A DNA stretch of 64,000 nucleotides from assembly GCF_000013205.1 (NCBI RefSeq), contig NC_007775.1, positions 558,001-622,000 of the forward strand. Reading direction: 5' to 3'. Positions 47,022-53,853 of this stretch are shown here, one piece after another. The translations under genes were made by a program, and so were the position numbers. This DNA is from Synechococcus sp. JA-3-3Ab. GTDB taxonomy: Bacteria; Cyanobacteriota; Cyanobacteriia; Thermostichales; Thermostichaceae. The notes beneath the pieces were generated by a model. The model was not told where the DNA came from. It made no database searches and was given only the letters and a program-made list of their open reading frames with translations. Numbering within the stretch: position 1 is the stretch's first letter; each line of letters opens with the position of its first letter.

Positions 47022-48212
47022 ATGGCGTTGGCAACTGCCTCGACCGACTTGGGCGCGCTGCTGCTGGGAGTGGGCCTGTTGCTCCTGGTGGGAGGCTGGG
47101 CCTGGCGGCTGCGGCGACAGCAGCGAGCTGCTCCCCCAGACTCGACAACTGTTTTGCCGGCAACGGCGATTGACCTCTCTGCCCTTACGGCGGAACAGGC
47201 GGCCCAACTGCAGCCCTTCGAGCAGGCGGTGGGAGATCGGCCGCGGGATCCCATTGCCTGGTACAACCGCGCCACCACCCTCGACCAAATGGGGCAGGCC
47301 CAAGCCGCCCTGGCCAGCTACGACCGGGCCCTGCAGCTGAAGCCGGATTTTCCCGAAGCCTGGAACAACCGCGGCTCTCTGCTGGACGATCTCGGCCGTC
47401 ACCAGGAGGCGCTGGCCAGCTACGAGCGGGCTTTGCAACTGAGGCCGGATTTTTTCGAGGCCCGCTTTAACCAGGCCAACACGCTGCGGCAACTGGGCCG
47501 CTACCAAGAAGCGCTACGCGCCTACGAGCAGGTTCTCACCTTCCGCCCCGACAGCGGGGAAGCCTGGCATCTGCACGGGCTGACCTTGGCCTCCTTAGAG
47601 CGGTGGCAGGAGGCGGTGAACAGCTACGACAAGGCCCTGGCCATCAATTCCAGCGATCCCCGGGTTTGGCAAAGTCGCGGGCTGGCCCTGGTGCACCTGG
47701 AGCGCTACGCCGAGGCTCTGGCCAGCTATGAACGGGCTCTGCAACTGGGATTGGAGTCGGCCTCTCTCTGGGCCGGCCACGCCCTCGCCCACCACCGCCT
47801 GGGCAACTGGATGGAAGCTCTCAACAGCTACGACCGCGCCCTGCAGCAGGATCCCCGGCGTTCTCAGATCTGGGTGCAGCGCGGCCTGGTGCTGATGGAC
47901 TTGAACCTCTACGGGCTGGCCATCCAGAGTTTTGACCGAGCCCTGCAGATGGATCCCGACGATGCCGAGGCCCACTACGCCAAAGCCTGCTGCTGCGCCT
48001 GGGAAGGCCAGGTGCCCCAGGCCCTGCAAGCCTTGGAGCAAGCCCTGCGCCTGCAGCCGGAACGCTACCGCCCCTTGCTCGCCTCTGAGCCCTATTTCGA
48101 CCTCATTCGCGGTGAGCCGAGCTTTACGGCCTTCCTGACAGCCCTCTCCGGCCTTGGAACCGACACGAACTCTACCTCCCTGACGCGAACGGCTCCATCC
48201 TCTGCTTCCTAG
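47022..48212 (+). CDS. TPR repeat protein with N-terminal membrane anchor
   Basis: A 396-residue protein. One hydrophobic segment lies at residues 11-28 (LLLGVGLLLLVGGWAWRL). From about residue 80 to 365 there are eight or nine consecutive TPR units with the repeating pattern WYNRATTLDQMGQAQAALAS, YDRALQLKPDFPEAWNNRGS, YERALQLRPDFFEARFNQAN and so on. Such repeats are protein-binding scaffolds; no partner is indicated. The final 50 residues (PLLASEPYFDLIRGEPSFTA) match the tail often found after TPRs in cyanobacterial proteins. The gene ends the hisD-side run before the IS607 element. Confidence 0.85.
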   Translation: MALATASTDLGALLLGVGLLLLVGGWAWRLRRQQRAAPPDSTTVLPATAIDLSALTAEQAAQLQPFEQAVGDRPRDPIAWYNRATTLDQMGQAQAALASYDRALQLKPDFPEAWNNRGSLLDDLGRHQEALASYERALQLRPDFFEARFNQANTLRQLGRYQEALRAYEQVLTFRPDSGEAWHLHGLTLASLERWQEAVNSYDKALAINSSDPRVWQSRGLALVHLERYAEALASYERALQLGLESASLWAGHALAHHRLGNWMEALNSYDRALQQDPRRSQIWVQRGLVLMDLNLYGLAIQSFDRALQMDPDDAEAHYAKACCCAWEGQVPQALQALEQALRLQPERYRPLLASEPYFDLIRGEPSFTAFLTALSGLGTDTNSTSLTRTAPSSAS

Positions 48213-48571
48213 ATTTCTTCTGAGGTTCCAAAGTGAGCCAGCAGCAGCAATCCGGCGATTCCGCCAAATGACGGAGAGAAATTCGGCTCTTTTGCTGAAG
48301 AAAGCTGCTGATTTTCCGTAGGGATGCTGTTGCTTGCGGCGGAAAACCCAGTAAACTAAGAACGCTCCAGCTCCTGGCAGATCTCGGAGGCAAGCTGTGT
48401 TCTTGTTAACATCTGGTAGCATTTTCACGGCTACAACCTGATACTGTCTGCCTGCAAGCTTCTTCGCGGTTGGTTCCAGCAGAAGTCTGGCCTAGGGAGC
48501 ATGACTCTAGTCAATGATATGCTGGACTATACTGAAAATAATGTACAATATGTTCAGTATGGCTGCTTGGT

Positions 48572-49189
48572 ATGGCTAGGTATGTAAAACCGAGAGAAGC
48601 GGCGGATTATTTTGGGGTGTGTCTCCACACCTTGAGGCGATGGGAACAGAAAGGCTGGATCCATGCAGTACGTACACCATCCGGTAGGGCGAGAAGGTAT
48701 GACCTCGACAGCTACATTGGCCTCCGGCCCGCTGACGCGAACAGAGCACCCAAGAAGGACAAACGAGTCGTTTTGTACGCCCGAGTTAGCAGTCGAGGGC
48801 AGAAACCAGACTTGGAGAGACAGATTGCAAGACTGGTTGACCTCTATCCTGGAGTCGAAGTGGTCGGAGAGGTTGGCGGCGGTCTCAACTTCAAAAGACC
48901 AAAGTTCCTTGCCTTATTGGAACGAGTTCGTGCGGGAGATGTCGGAACAATTGTGGTCGCTCACCGGGATCGACTCTGCCGGTTTGGATTTGAGTTCGTT
49001 GAGTGGTACTGCCGTCAATACGGGTGCGAAATCTTGGTTCTCGATGACGATCACCTTTCTCCCCAACAGGAACTGGTTGAGGATATCCTCACCATCCTGC
49101 ACTGCTTCAGCAGTCGGCTCTACGGACTCAGAAAATACCGGGCTGCAATCGAGAAAGATACGGATTTATCCGGAGCCAGCGCTGGCTAA
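48572..49189 (+). CDS. tnpA: IS607-type serine recombinase TnpA
   Basis: A 205-residue recombinase. Residues 1-50 form a MerR-like helix-turn-helix (KPREAADYFGVCLHTLRRWE, SGRARRYDLDSYI), which in this family sits N-terminal to the catalytic domain. The resolvase domain begins RVVLYARVSSRGQKPDLERQ with the catalytic serine at 73 or 74, followed by FLALLERVRAGDVGTIVVAH and RDRLCRFGFEFVEWYCRQYG. Length is normal and there is no break, so it may be active. The 3' part overlaps tnpB in another frame. Confidence 0.93.
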   Translation: MARYVKPREAADYFGVCLHTLRRWEQKGWIHAVRTPSGRARRYDLDSYIGLRPADANRAPKKDKRVVLYARVSSRGQKPDLERQIARLVDLYPGVEVVGEVGGGLNFKRPKFLALLERVRAGDVGTIVVAHRDRLCRFGFEFVEWYCRQYGCEILVLDDDHLSPQQELVEDILTILHCFSSRLYGLRKYRAAIEKDTDLSGASAG

Positions 49190-50261
49190 AGTTTGGAAGC
49201 GGTGGCAAGCGGCGTGCCGGTACTGCTACAACCAAGCGATTGCCTATCAGCGTCAGCATGGTGCCCCAAAAACGGCCAGAAAGCTGCGGGATATCATCCT
49301 GCGCTCCGACCTGCCTGGGTGGGTAAAGGACGCCCCCTGCCACATCAAGCAGAACGCGGTCGTCGAGGCGTGGTTGGCGTTTCGCCGAAGCAAAGACGCG
49401 AGGTTTCGCAGTGTGCGGGACAGGTCGCATACGCTGCAATTCAACGCCGGCAACTTTCGCAATGGGACGTGGTATCCGAAACTCACCCGAGGTTTGGCGT
49501 TCCGTGCATCCGAGGAGATGCCCAGAGAGTGGGTACGTGGAACTGAGCTAATGCGGGTGAAAGACAGATGGTATGCCATCTTTCCTGAGCCCGTGAACGA
49601 GCAGTGTTCGTTAGCAAAGGGGGTGATCGCACTTGATCCTGGAGTAAGAAGCTTCCTTACAGGGTTTGATGGGGCGGGCTTTGTAGATATCGCCAAGGGA
49701 GACTTTGGCAGGATCGTTCGGCTGTGCTACCACCTAGACGATCTGCAATCTAGGCTGAGTAAAGCACCGCGACCCAAGCGTAGGCGAATGCGGCAAGCGG
49801 CGTTTCGTCTGCGGGAGAGAATCAGGAACTTGGTGGACGAGTGCCATCGCAAGGTAGCGGCGTTCCTAACGGATAACTACCGATTGATATTCCTCCCCAC
49901 TTTCGAGTCAGCCAAGATGGTTGCCAAGGCAGGGAGGAAGTTTGGTAGCAAGACAGCAAGGGCGATGCTCACCTGGGCGCACTATCGGTTCAAGCAGCTC
50001 CTGAAGTTTCAAGCCAAGAAGAAAAACGTGGTTGTCGTGGAAGTATCGGAAGCGTACACCAGCAAAACCTGTACCAAGTGCGGGCACATTCACACTAAGT
50101 TGGGTGGCGCAAAGGTGTTTAGATGCCCAAAGTGCAACCATAGGCTACCACGAGATTGGCAAGGCGCTCTGGGTGTTATGCTCAGGGCTTTGCGGGATAC
50201 CGCCATCCTGTTCAGCAGTGGGCAGGATGCTATCGCTGCACCGTTGAGCGATAATGCTTAG
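49044..50261 (+). CDS. tnpB: IS607-associated TnpB (RuvC-type RNA-guided nuclease)
   Basis: The frame is open from 48663 but homology begins near SRKIRIYPEPALAKVWKRWQ, so I chose ATG 49044 (405 residues, normal length), overlapping tnpA by 146 bases; the exact start is uncertain. RuvC residues are intact: aspartate in VIALDPGVRSFLTGFD, glutamate in VVVEVSEAYTSKTC, and aspartate in RLPRDWQGALG. The zinc site is CTKCGHIH and FRCPKCNH. The element therefore should encode an active RNA-guided nuclease; the guide RNA would come from the 3' end near 50150-50285. Relics of the same gene lie at 13758 and 61312. Confidence 0.9.
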   Translation: MTITFLPNRNWLRISSPSCTASAVGSTDSENTGLQSRKIRIYPEPALAKVWKRWQAACRYCYNQAIAYQRQHGAPKTARKLRDIILRSDLPGWVKDAPCHIKQNAVVEAWLAFRRSKDARFRSVRDRSHTLQFNAGNFRNGTWYPKLTRGLAFRASEEMPREWVRGTELMRVKDRWYAIFPEPVNEQCSLAKGVIALDPGVRSFLTGFDGAGFVDIAKGDFGRIVRLCYHLDDLQSRLSKAPRPKRRRMRQAAFRLRERIRNLVDECHRKVAAFLTDNYRLIFLPTFESAKMVAKAGRKFGSKTARAMLTWAHYRFKQLLKFQAKKKNVVVVEVSEAYTSKTCTKCGHIHTKLGGAKVFRCPKCNHRLPRDWQGALGVMLRALRDTAILFSSGQDAIAAPLSDNA

Positions 50262-50381
50262 CAGTGTTCAGCGTAAATGTATCAGAATGGGGGTCGCCTG
50301 GCATCCTCTGCCTTTGAGTTGTTTGGGTGCTGAATCCAACCTTGAATGGCTTCAGCTCAAAAAGAAAAAAAGTAGTTGTCT

Positions 50382-51281
50382 ATGCTAACGGCTCCTCAGC
50401 AGCCTTCTCTCGACGACTCCGAGCCGCCGGCGCCATCGACAGCCGCGGCTCCCCTGTTTTCTGCCAAAGCTGGTGCTGGGGATTCTGGATCCGGAGCTGT
50501 GGGTGCGTCTATGGCATCCAAATATGAAGATGTTAAAGCTCAAACTGCTGCACTGTTGCGACTCTACCACCAGACTCGGGATCCAGCCCTGCGCAACCGG
50601 CTGGTGGAAATAAACCTGGGCTTGGTGCGCAAAGAAGCCCACCACTGGCGTAACCAATGCGACGAAGGATACGACGACTTGGTGCAAGTGGGTTGCATAG
50701 GGCTCATCCAAGCCATCGAGCGCTTCGATATCAGCCGCGGCCTGGCTTTTAGCTCCTTTGCCATGCCCTACATTCGCGGAGAAATTCAACACTACCTGCG
50801 AGACAAAAGCCCAACAATACGGATCCCACGCCGCTGGGCGACGCTGCAGCGACAAGCCAAGAAGGTGATCGCGCGCCTGAGACAAGAATTGGGCCGTTCT
50901 CCTTCTGAGGCGGAGGTGAGGGAAGCCCTACAACTGACGGAGCAGGAATGGCGAGAGCTGGAGCTGGCCCAACAAAACAGCCTTTTGCTCAGCCTAGATG
51001 CTCCCGTACAAGTTGAAGAAGACAGCGTTGCTTTGGGGGATACCATTCCCGATCAGCGCTACCGCAGTTTTCAACTGGCCGAAGAAGATCGCATCCGCCT
51101 GCAAAATGCCTTGGCCAAGCTGGAGGAGCGCACCCGACAGATTTTGGAATTTGTTTTCTTCTACGACCTCACCCAAAAAGAAACAGCAGAGCGGCTGGGG
51201 ATCAGTGCCGTTACCGTTTCCCGACAGGTTAAAAAGGGCCTGGAGCGCTTGGCTAAGCTGCTGAGTCAGGACATTTTTTAG
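50382..51281 (+). CDS. sigF: SigF-type group 3 RNA polymerase sigma factor
   Basis: A 299-residue alternative sigma factor of the sigma-70 family. Regions 2, 3 and 4 are all present: region 2 INLGLVRKEAHHWRNQCDEG, YDDLVQVGCIGLIQAIERFD, SRGLAFSSFAMPYIRGEIQH; region 3 RQAKKVIARLRQELGRSPSE; region 4 RTRQILEFVFFYDLTQKETA, ERLGISAVTVSRQVKKGLER. The pattern matches cyanobacterial SigF, which controls pili, motility and envelope stress genes. The first 45 residues are low-complexity and vary among homologues. ATG 50382 is preferred to TTG 50376. The gene lies 96 bases downstream of the IS607 element, which may affect its promoter. Confidence 0.9.
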   Translation: MLTAPQQPSLDDSEPPAPSTAAAPLFSAKAGAGDSGSGAVGASMASKYEDVKAQTAALLRLYHQTRDPALRNRLVEINLGLVRKEAHHWRNQCDEGYDDLVQVGCIGLIQAIERFDISRGLAFSSFAMPYIRGEIQHYLRDKSPTIRIPRRWATLQRQAKKVIARLRQELGRSPSEAEVREALQLTEQEWRELELAQQNSLLLSLDAPVQVEEDSVALGDTIPDQRYRSFQLAEEDRIRLQNALAKLEERTRQILEFVFFYDLTQKETAERLGISAVTVSRQVKKGLERLAKLLSQDIF

Positions 51282-51476
51282 GGCGTTGCCGAGAAGGAAG
51301 ATCCCTGGGCTTCGCGACAGTCTCCAGCGCTTTTCCAGGCAGATCTGAACCCTCTCCCAAAGTGGAGATCAAGGCGACAAAGAGCCTCACAACGACTTTC
51401 CCGTAGTCCAAGGCTTTGGTTACTTCAATATCAGTGCAGTATCCTGGTCGAAATAGCTGTAACTTGTGTCTTCGCT

Positions 51477-52247
51477 TTAATCTTTTTTGTCTCGAGCTTT
51501 GTCTGAAGCTTGATCTTTGTCTTGGGAACAATTTGCTCCCCGGTTCTGCAGTTGGCTTAGTTGGGAGCGCACCTGCAAGGCAATTTGCAAAGCAGCATCC
51601 AAAAGCTGCGACTGTTCGCTGGCCTGTTCTCTTAGCTGGAGCGCAGTCAGAGCTGCCAGCTCGTCGCCGAAGAACTCCCTTTGCTGCTCAATAAAGTCTT
51701 TGTTCTGCCGCAAGATCCGTTCAGTTTTCAAGGCGCGGATTAGGTCGCTGCGAGTCAGCTTCAGAGCCTCGATGATCTGATCCCGCTGGGGCAGCTTGGC
51801 CTCAGGATTGCCCGCCTCTACCAATTCATCGTTGATGTGAATGGCTTGAATGAGCCGATTGTAGCGATCTACTTCTTCTAGCAAGTTCAGCAAGAGCGGC
51901 ATGCGGCGGCTGCGGAAAATCCAATAGGCTTGGCCCAAAGCGGCAATGGCTGTCAGGATTCCCCATTCCACCAGCCAACTTTCCCAACTGCTGCGCAGGC
52001 CAGGGATCAAAATTCGCCCCACCAAGGTCAGCAGGGATCCCCCTGACCAAAAGGTCAAGAAACGGCAGAACAAATCCAGCACCAACAGCAGGCCCAGCAG
52101 ATCCCAAAAGGCGGAGAACTGGCGCAGCCAGTCTTTCCAGCGACGGATAGGCCGAGGTCGGTACAGCCAGGCTATGGGTACCCCAGAAAGGTTTTCCACC
52201 AGAAAAGGGGAAATGACCAGCTCTTGTAAATCCCGCCGCATGGCCAT
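51477..52247 (-). CDS. Membrane protein with helical cytoplasmic domain
   Basis: A 256-residue protein from ATG 52247 (TTG 52259 is possible). Hydrophobic segments lie near residues 43-68 and 92-112 (FWDLLGLLLVLDLFCRFLTF, LVEWGILTAIAALGQAYWIF). The C-terminal 140 residues are highly helical and charged (LLNLLEEVDRYNRLIQAIHI, TRSDLIRALKTERILRQNKD, QQREFFGDELAALTALQLRE). The layout resembles the protein at 27522-28247. Function unknown. Its start lies close to the ruined 5' end of the AllA-type gene on the other strand. Confidence 0.68.
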   Translation of the reverse strand: MAMRRDLQELVISPFLVENLSGVPIAWLYRPRPIRRWKDWLRQFSAFWDLLGLLLVLDLFCRFLTFWSGGSLLTLVGRILIPGLRSSWESWLVEWGILTAIAALGQAYWIFRSRRMPLLLNLLEEVDRYNRLIQAIHINDELVEAGNPEAKLPQRDQIIEALKLTRSDLIRALKTERILRQNKDFIEQQREFFGDELAALTALQLREQASEQSQLLDAALQIALQVRSQLSQLQNRGANCSQDKDQASDKARDKKD

Positions 52248-52359
52248 GGACTCTGCCAAGGGCTAAGTTTTCCACCCAATTCTACTGCCGGCACCTGAGA
52301 TCCTGCTGAGATCCCTTCTCAGGGGTAAAAGCTGGCCAAAGAGGAGACAAGCAGGGTGA

Positions 52360-52412
52360 GTAGCCCAACTACGCCAACTGAAGGCACCTCTGGTTGAAGC
52401 GGAAAACTTTGC
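52360..52412 (+). pseudogene. 5' fragment of the AllA-type (ureidoglycolate lyase-like) gene
   Basis: Translated in the frame of the 3' fragment, these bases give VAQLRQLKAPLVEAENF and then the first two bases of an alanine codon. Joined to 59226 they continue APYGQAIYPAPDDKPF, the normal start of this cupin family in cyanobacteria. A TGA stands at 52357 and I find no standard start codon between it and the homology, so the very 5' end is unclear or has decayed. The urease block begins at the next base. Confidence 0.75.
52405..52412. repeat. Target-site duplication, left copy
   Basis: AACTTTGC directly abuts the left end of the urease block; the identical sequence abuts the right end at 59218. 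Eight bases is the usual duplication size for IS256-family insertion. Confidence 0.85.
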
Positions 52413-52414
52413 GG

Positions 52415-52690
52415 TCAAGTCGCGATTTTTGTGGGTTTCTCTTCCGCGGCCCAAAGCGGGTCCATGTCCAGGTAACGCCGGAAAGCCCAGTCCTCCGTGG
52501 CCCTCAGCATCACCACCGTGGCCAGATTCACCAGGCTCCCCTCGCCGGGGAAACTCCGCCGCTTCACCTCACGGATAAGCCGCTCCAGCACATTCGTGCT
52601 CTTGATGTGCCTCTGGTGGCCGCTGGGAAAGTCCAGGTAGGTCAGGGCCTCCCCCAGACCCTGGGCAAACACCTCCACCGCCCGCTTAAA
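52415..52690 (-). pseudogene. IS256-family transposase, C-terminal remnant (left copy)
   Basis: About 90 codons of the C terminus of a mutator/IS256 transposase (FKRAVEVFAQGLGEALTYLD, RHIKSTNVLERLIREVKRRS, LVNLATVVMLRATEDWAFRR) closed by the stop at 52415. It is very similar to the same region of the right copy but differs at several bases (for example PSGHQ here, PGVHQ there), so the two are not recent duplicates. Homology stops at about 52690, where AT-rich promoter-region sequence begins; the catalytic residues and inner inverted repeat are missing. Confidence 0.9.
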
Positions 52691-52714
52691 CCCGTACACA
52701 AACGCTTACACATA

Positions 52715-52764
52715 GCATACTGTCAGCGAAGTATTCGCTAACTGTATCGTTGCATACTGTCAGC
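52715..52764. repeat. Direct and inverted repeats in the urease promoter region
   Basis: GCATACTGTCAGC occurs twice (52715-52727 and 52752-52764), 37 bases apart, and a perfect inverted repeat GCGAA-GTA-TTCGC (52726-52738) sits between. The second copy overlaps the NtcA-type site. The region is AT-rich compared with both neighbours and may be an operator or an end of a further mobile element. Confidence 0.7.
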
Positions 52765-52786
52765 TTGGCTAATGCAACTTTATTTT
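52744..52786 (+). promoter_or_regulatory. Predicted NtcA-activated promoter of the urease cassette
   Basis: GTATCGTTGCATAC (52744-52757) fits GTAN8TAC, the NtcA consensus. After exactly 23 bases comes TATTTT (52781-52786), a TAN3T -10 box, which is class II NtcA promoter geometry and identical to the nirA promoter in this window. Transcription would start near 52793, 44 bases before ATG 52837. NtcA is the cyanobacterial activator of nitrogen-scavenging genes under low ammonium. Confidence 0.7.
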
Positions 52787-52801
52787 ATGCTTTCCACCAG
52801 G

Positions 52802-52820
52802 GTCGGACCTGAAGTCCGAC
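52802..52820 (+). promoter_or_regulatory. Leader hairpin upstream of the urtA-urtE scar gene
   Basis: GTCGGAC (52802-52808), loop CTGAA, GTCCGAC (52814-52820): a perfect 7-bp stem in the predicted leader, ending 5 bases before the ribosome site AGGAGG (52826-52831). It has no T tract, so it may protect the mRNA or tune translation. Confidence 0.6.
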
Positions 52821-52836
52821 TCGGAAGGAGGAACAC

Positions 52837-53103
52837 ATGGGAAAAGGCTGGAGGTTACTAGGGGTACTGCTAGGGGTACTGGGGGTGGTTAGCTTGGTGG
52901 GTCTGAGCCTCGCCCAAGGCCTTGCCCAAGGCGAGGTCAAGGTGGGCGTACTCCACTCCCTTACCGGCTTGGTGGAGCAGAAACTAGAGTTCGCCTGGAA
53001 CTTCGCCCAAAGATTTTACATAATGGACCGGGGACGTGTGATCCTGGAGGGTCGGACCTCGGAGGCCAGTCCGGAGACGGTGGGTCGGCTGATCAGCTTG
53101 TAG
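52837..53103 (+). CDS. UrtA-UrtE deletion chimera (urea transporter scar)
   Basis: An 88-residue open frame fused from two genes. Residues 1-44 are the signal peptide and start of a UrtA urea-binding protein ([14 protein letters not shown], then [13 protein letters not shown]). Residues 45-88 are the extreme C terminus of the UrtE ATPase ([40 protein letters not shown]). Everything from urtA through urtE has been removed by one in-frame deletion, leaving no transporter. The short frame is preceded by a good ribosome site and ends 8 bases before ureA, so it probably serves as a leader cistron. A 12-bp tandem duplication, CTAGGGGTACTG, lies at 52858-52881. Confidence 0.85.
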   Translation: MGKGWRLLGVLLGVLGVVSLVGLSLAQGLAQGEVKVGVLHSLTGLVEQKLEFAWNFAQRFYIMDRGRVILEGRTSEASPETVGRLISL

Positions 53104-53111
53104 GAGAGGCC

Positions 53112-53414
53112 ATGCGGTTGACCGAACGCGAGATCGATAAGCTCCTGATTTTCCTGGCGGCCGAAGTCGCCCGACGCCGCCTTGCTCGGGGACTCAAGTT
53201 GAACCACCCCGAGGCGGTGGCCTTGATCACGGCGGAGGTACTGGAGGGTATTCGCGAGGGTAAAAGCGTGGCTGAGCTAATGGACCTGGGAGCCCAGGTA
53301 TTGAAACGGGAGGACGTAATGGACGGAGTGGCGGACATGATAGAAGAGGTTCAAGTAGAAGGCACCTTTCCCGACGGGACCAAGTTGGTAACGATCCACA
53401 AGCCTATTCGCTAG
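53112..53414 (+). CDS. ureA: Urease gamma subunit
   Basis: A 100-residue UreA, the small structural subunit of the (alpha-beta-gamma)3 urease, which hydrolyses urea to ammonia and carbamate in the cytoplasm. The family sequence is complete: [60 protein letters not shown] and [19 protein letters not shown]. It starts 8 bases after the urtA-urtE scar frame. Normal length; a terminator-like hairpin lies between it and ureB. Confidence 0.97.
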   Translation: MRLTEREIDKLLIFLAAEVARRRLARGLKLNHPEAVALITAEVLEGIREGKSVAELMDLGAQVLKREDVMDGVADMIEEVQVEGTFPDGTKLVTIHKPIR

Positions 53415-53452
53415 GGGGTAAAAATGCGGCCGCGGCCCTTTTTGCCTTGCTG

Positions 53453-53471
53453 GCCTCAGGGAGGCTTTTTT
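53453..53471 (+). terminator. Terminator-like hairpin between ureA and ureB
   Basis: GCCTC (53453-53457), loop AGG, GAGGC (53461-53465), then six T. The shape is that of a short intrinsic terminator, although the stem is only 5 bp. It stands in the 82-base gap inside the urease operon and could cause partial termination. Confidence 0.55.
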
Positions 53472-53496
53472 GGGAGATCTTGGTGCGAGGTGAATC

Positions 53497-53853
53497 GTGA
53501 TTCCCGGAGAAATCTTCACCGAGTCAGGGGAAGTGGAACTCAACCCCGGCCGCCGCACGGTCCGCCTCGAGGTGGCCAATACTGGGGACCGTCCTGTTCA
53601 GGTGGGCTCCCACGCCCATTTCTTTGAGGTCAACCGCGCCCTTCGCTTTGATCGAGAAAAGGCCTATGGGTTCCGCCTCAACATCCCCGCTGGAACGGCT
53701 GTGCGATTCGAGCCTGGGGAGACCAAGGTGGTGGAACTCGTAGAGATAGCGGGTCTTAGGAGGGTTTACGGTATGAATGCCTTGGTCATGGGCTCCTTGG
53801 AAGAGAAGCGGGCGGAGGCGCTCCGTGCAGCTCGGGAAAGGGGGTTCCTATGA
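53497..53853 (+). CDS. ureB: Urease beta subunit
   Basis: A 118-residue UreB. Matching regions: [80 protein letters not shown] and the closing [14 protein letters not shown]. The start is GTG 53497, the only start that keeps the full family N terminus. The last four bases overlap the ureC start. It packs against UreC in the mature enzyme. Confidence 0.97.

Larger units (their letters stand above)
48497..50285 (+). mobile_element. IS607-type element, apparently intact
   Basis: About 1.8 kb carrying a serine-recombinase tnpA and a tnpB. The ends are defined by comparison with the relic at 13697-13999: both begin with GAGCATGACTCTAGTCAAT and end with CAGCGTAAATGTATCAG. No target duplication is expected for this family. 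An 8-bp inverted repeat, ATACTGAA/TTCAGTAT (48529-48536 and 48553-48560), precedes tnpA and may serve as recombinase or regulatory site. Both genes have all key residues. Confidence 0.85.

Noticed and set aside
47022-48212. Repetitive sequence suggestive of a DNA repeat array or CRISPR
   Set aside because: The periodicity of about 102 bases is that of TPR protein repeats with diverged DNA; no CRISPR-like identical repeats exist in the window.
53424-53627. 67-residue open frame between ureA and ureB
   Set aside because: It overlaps the clear ureB start, passes through the terminator-like hairpin and has no protein-like character.
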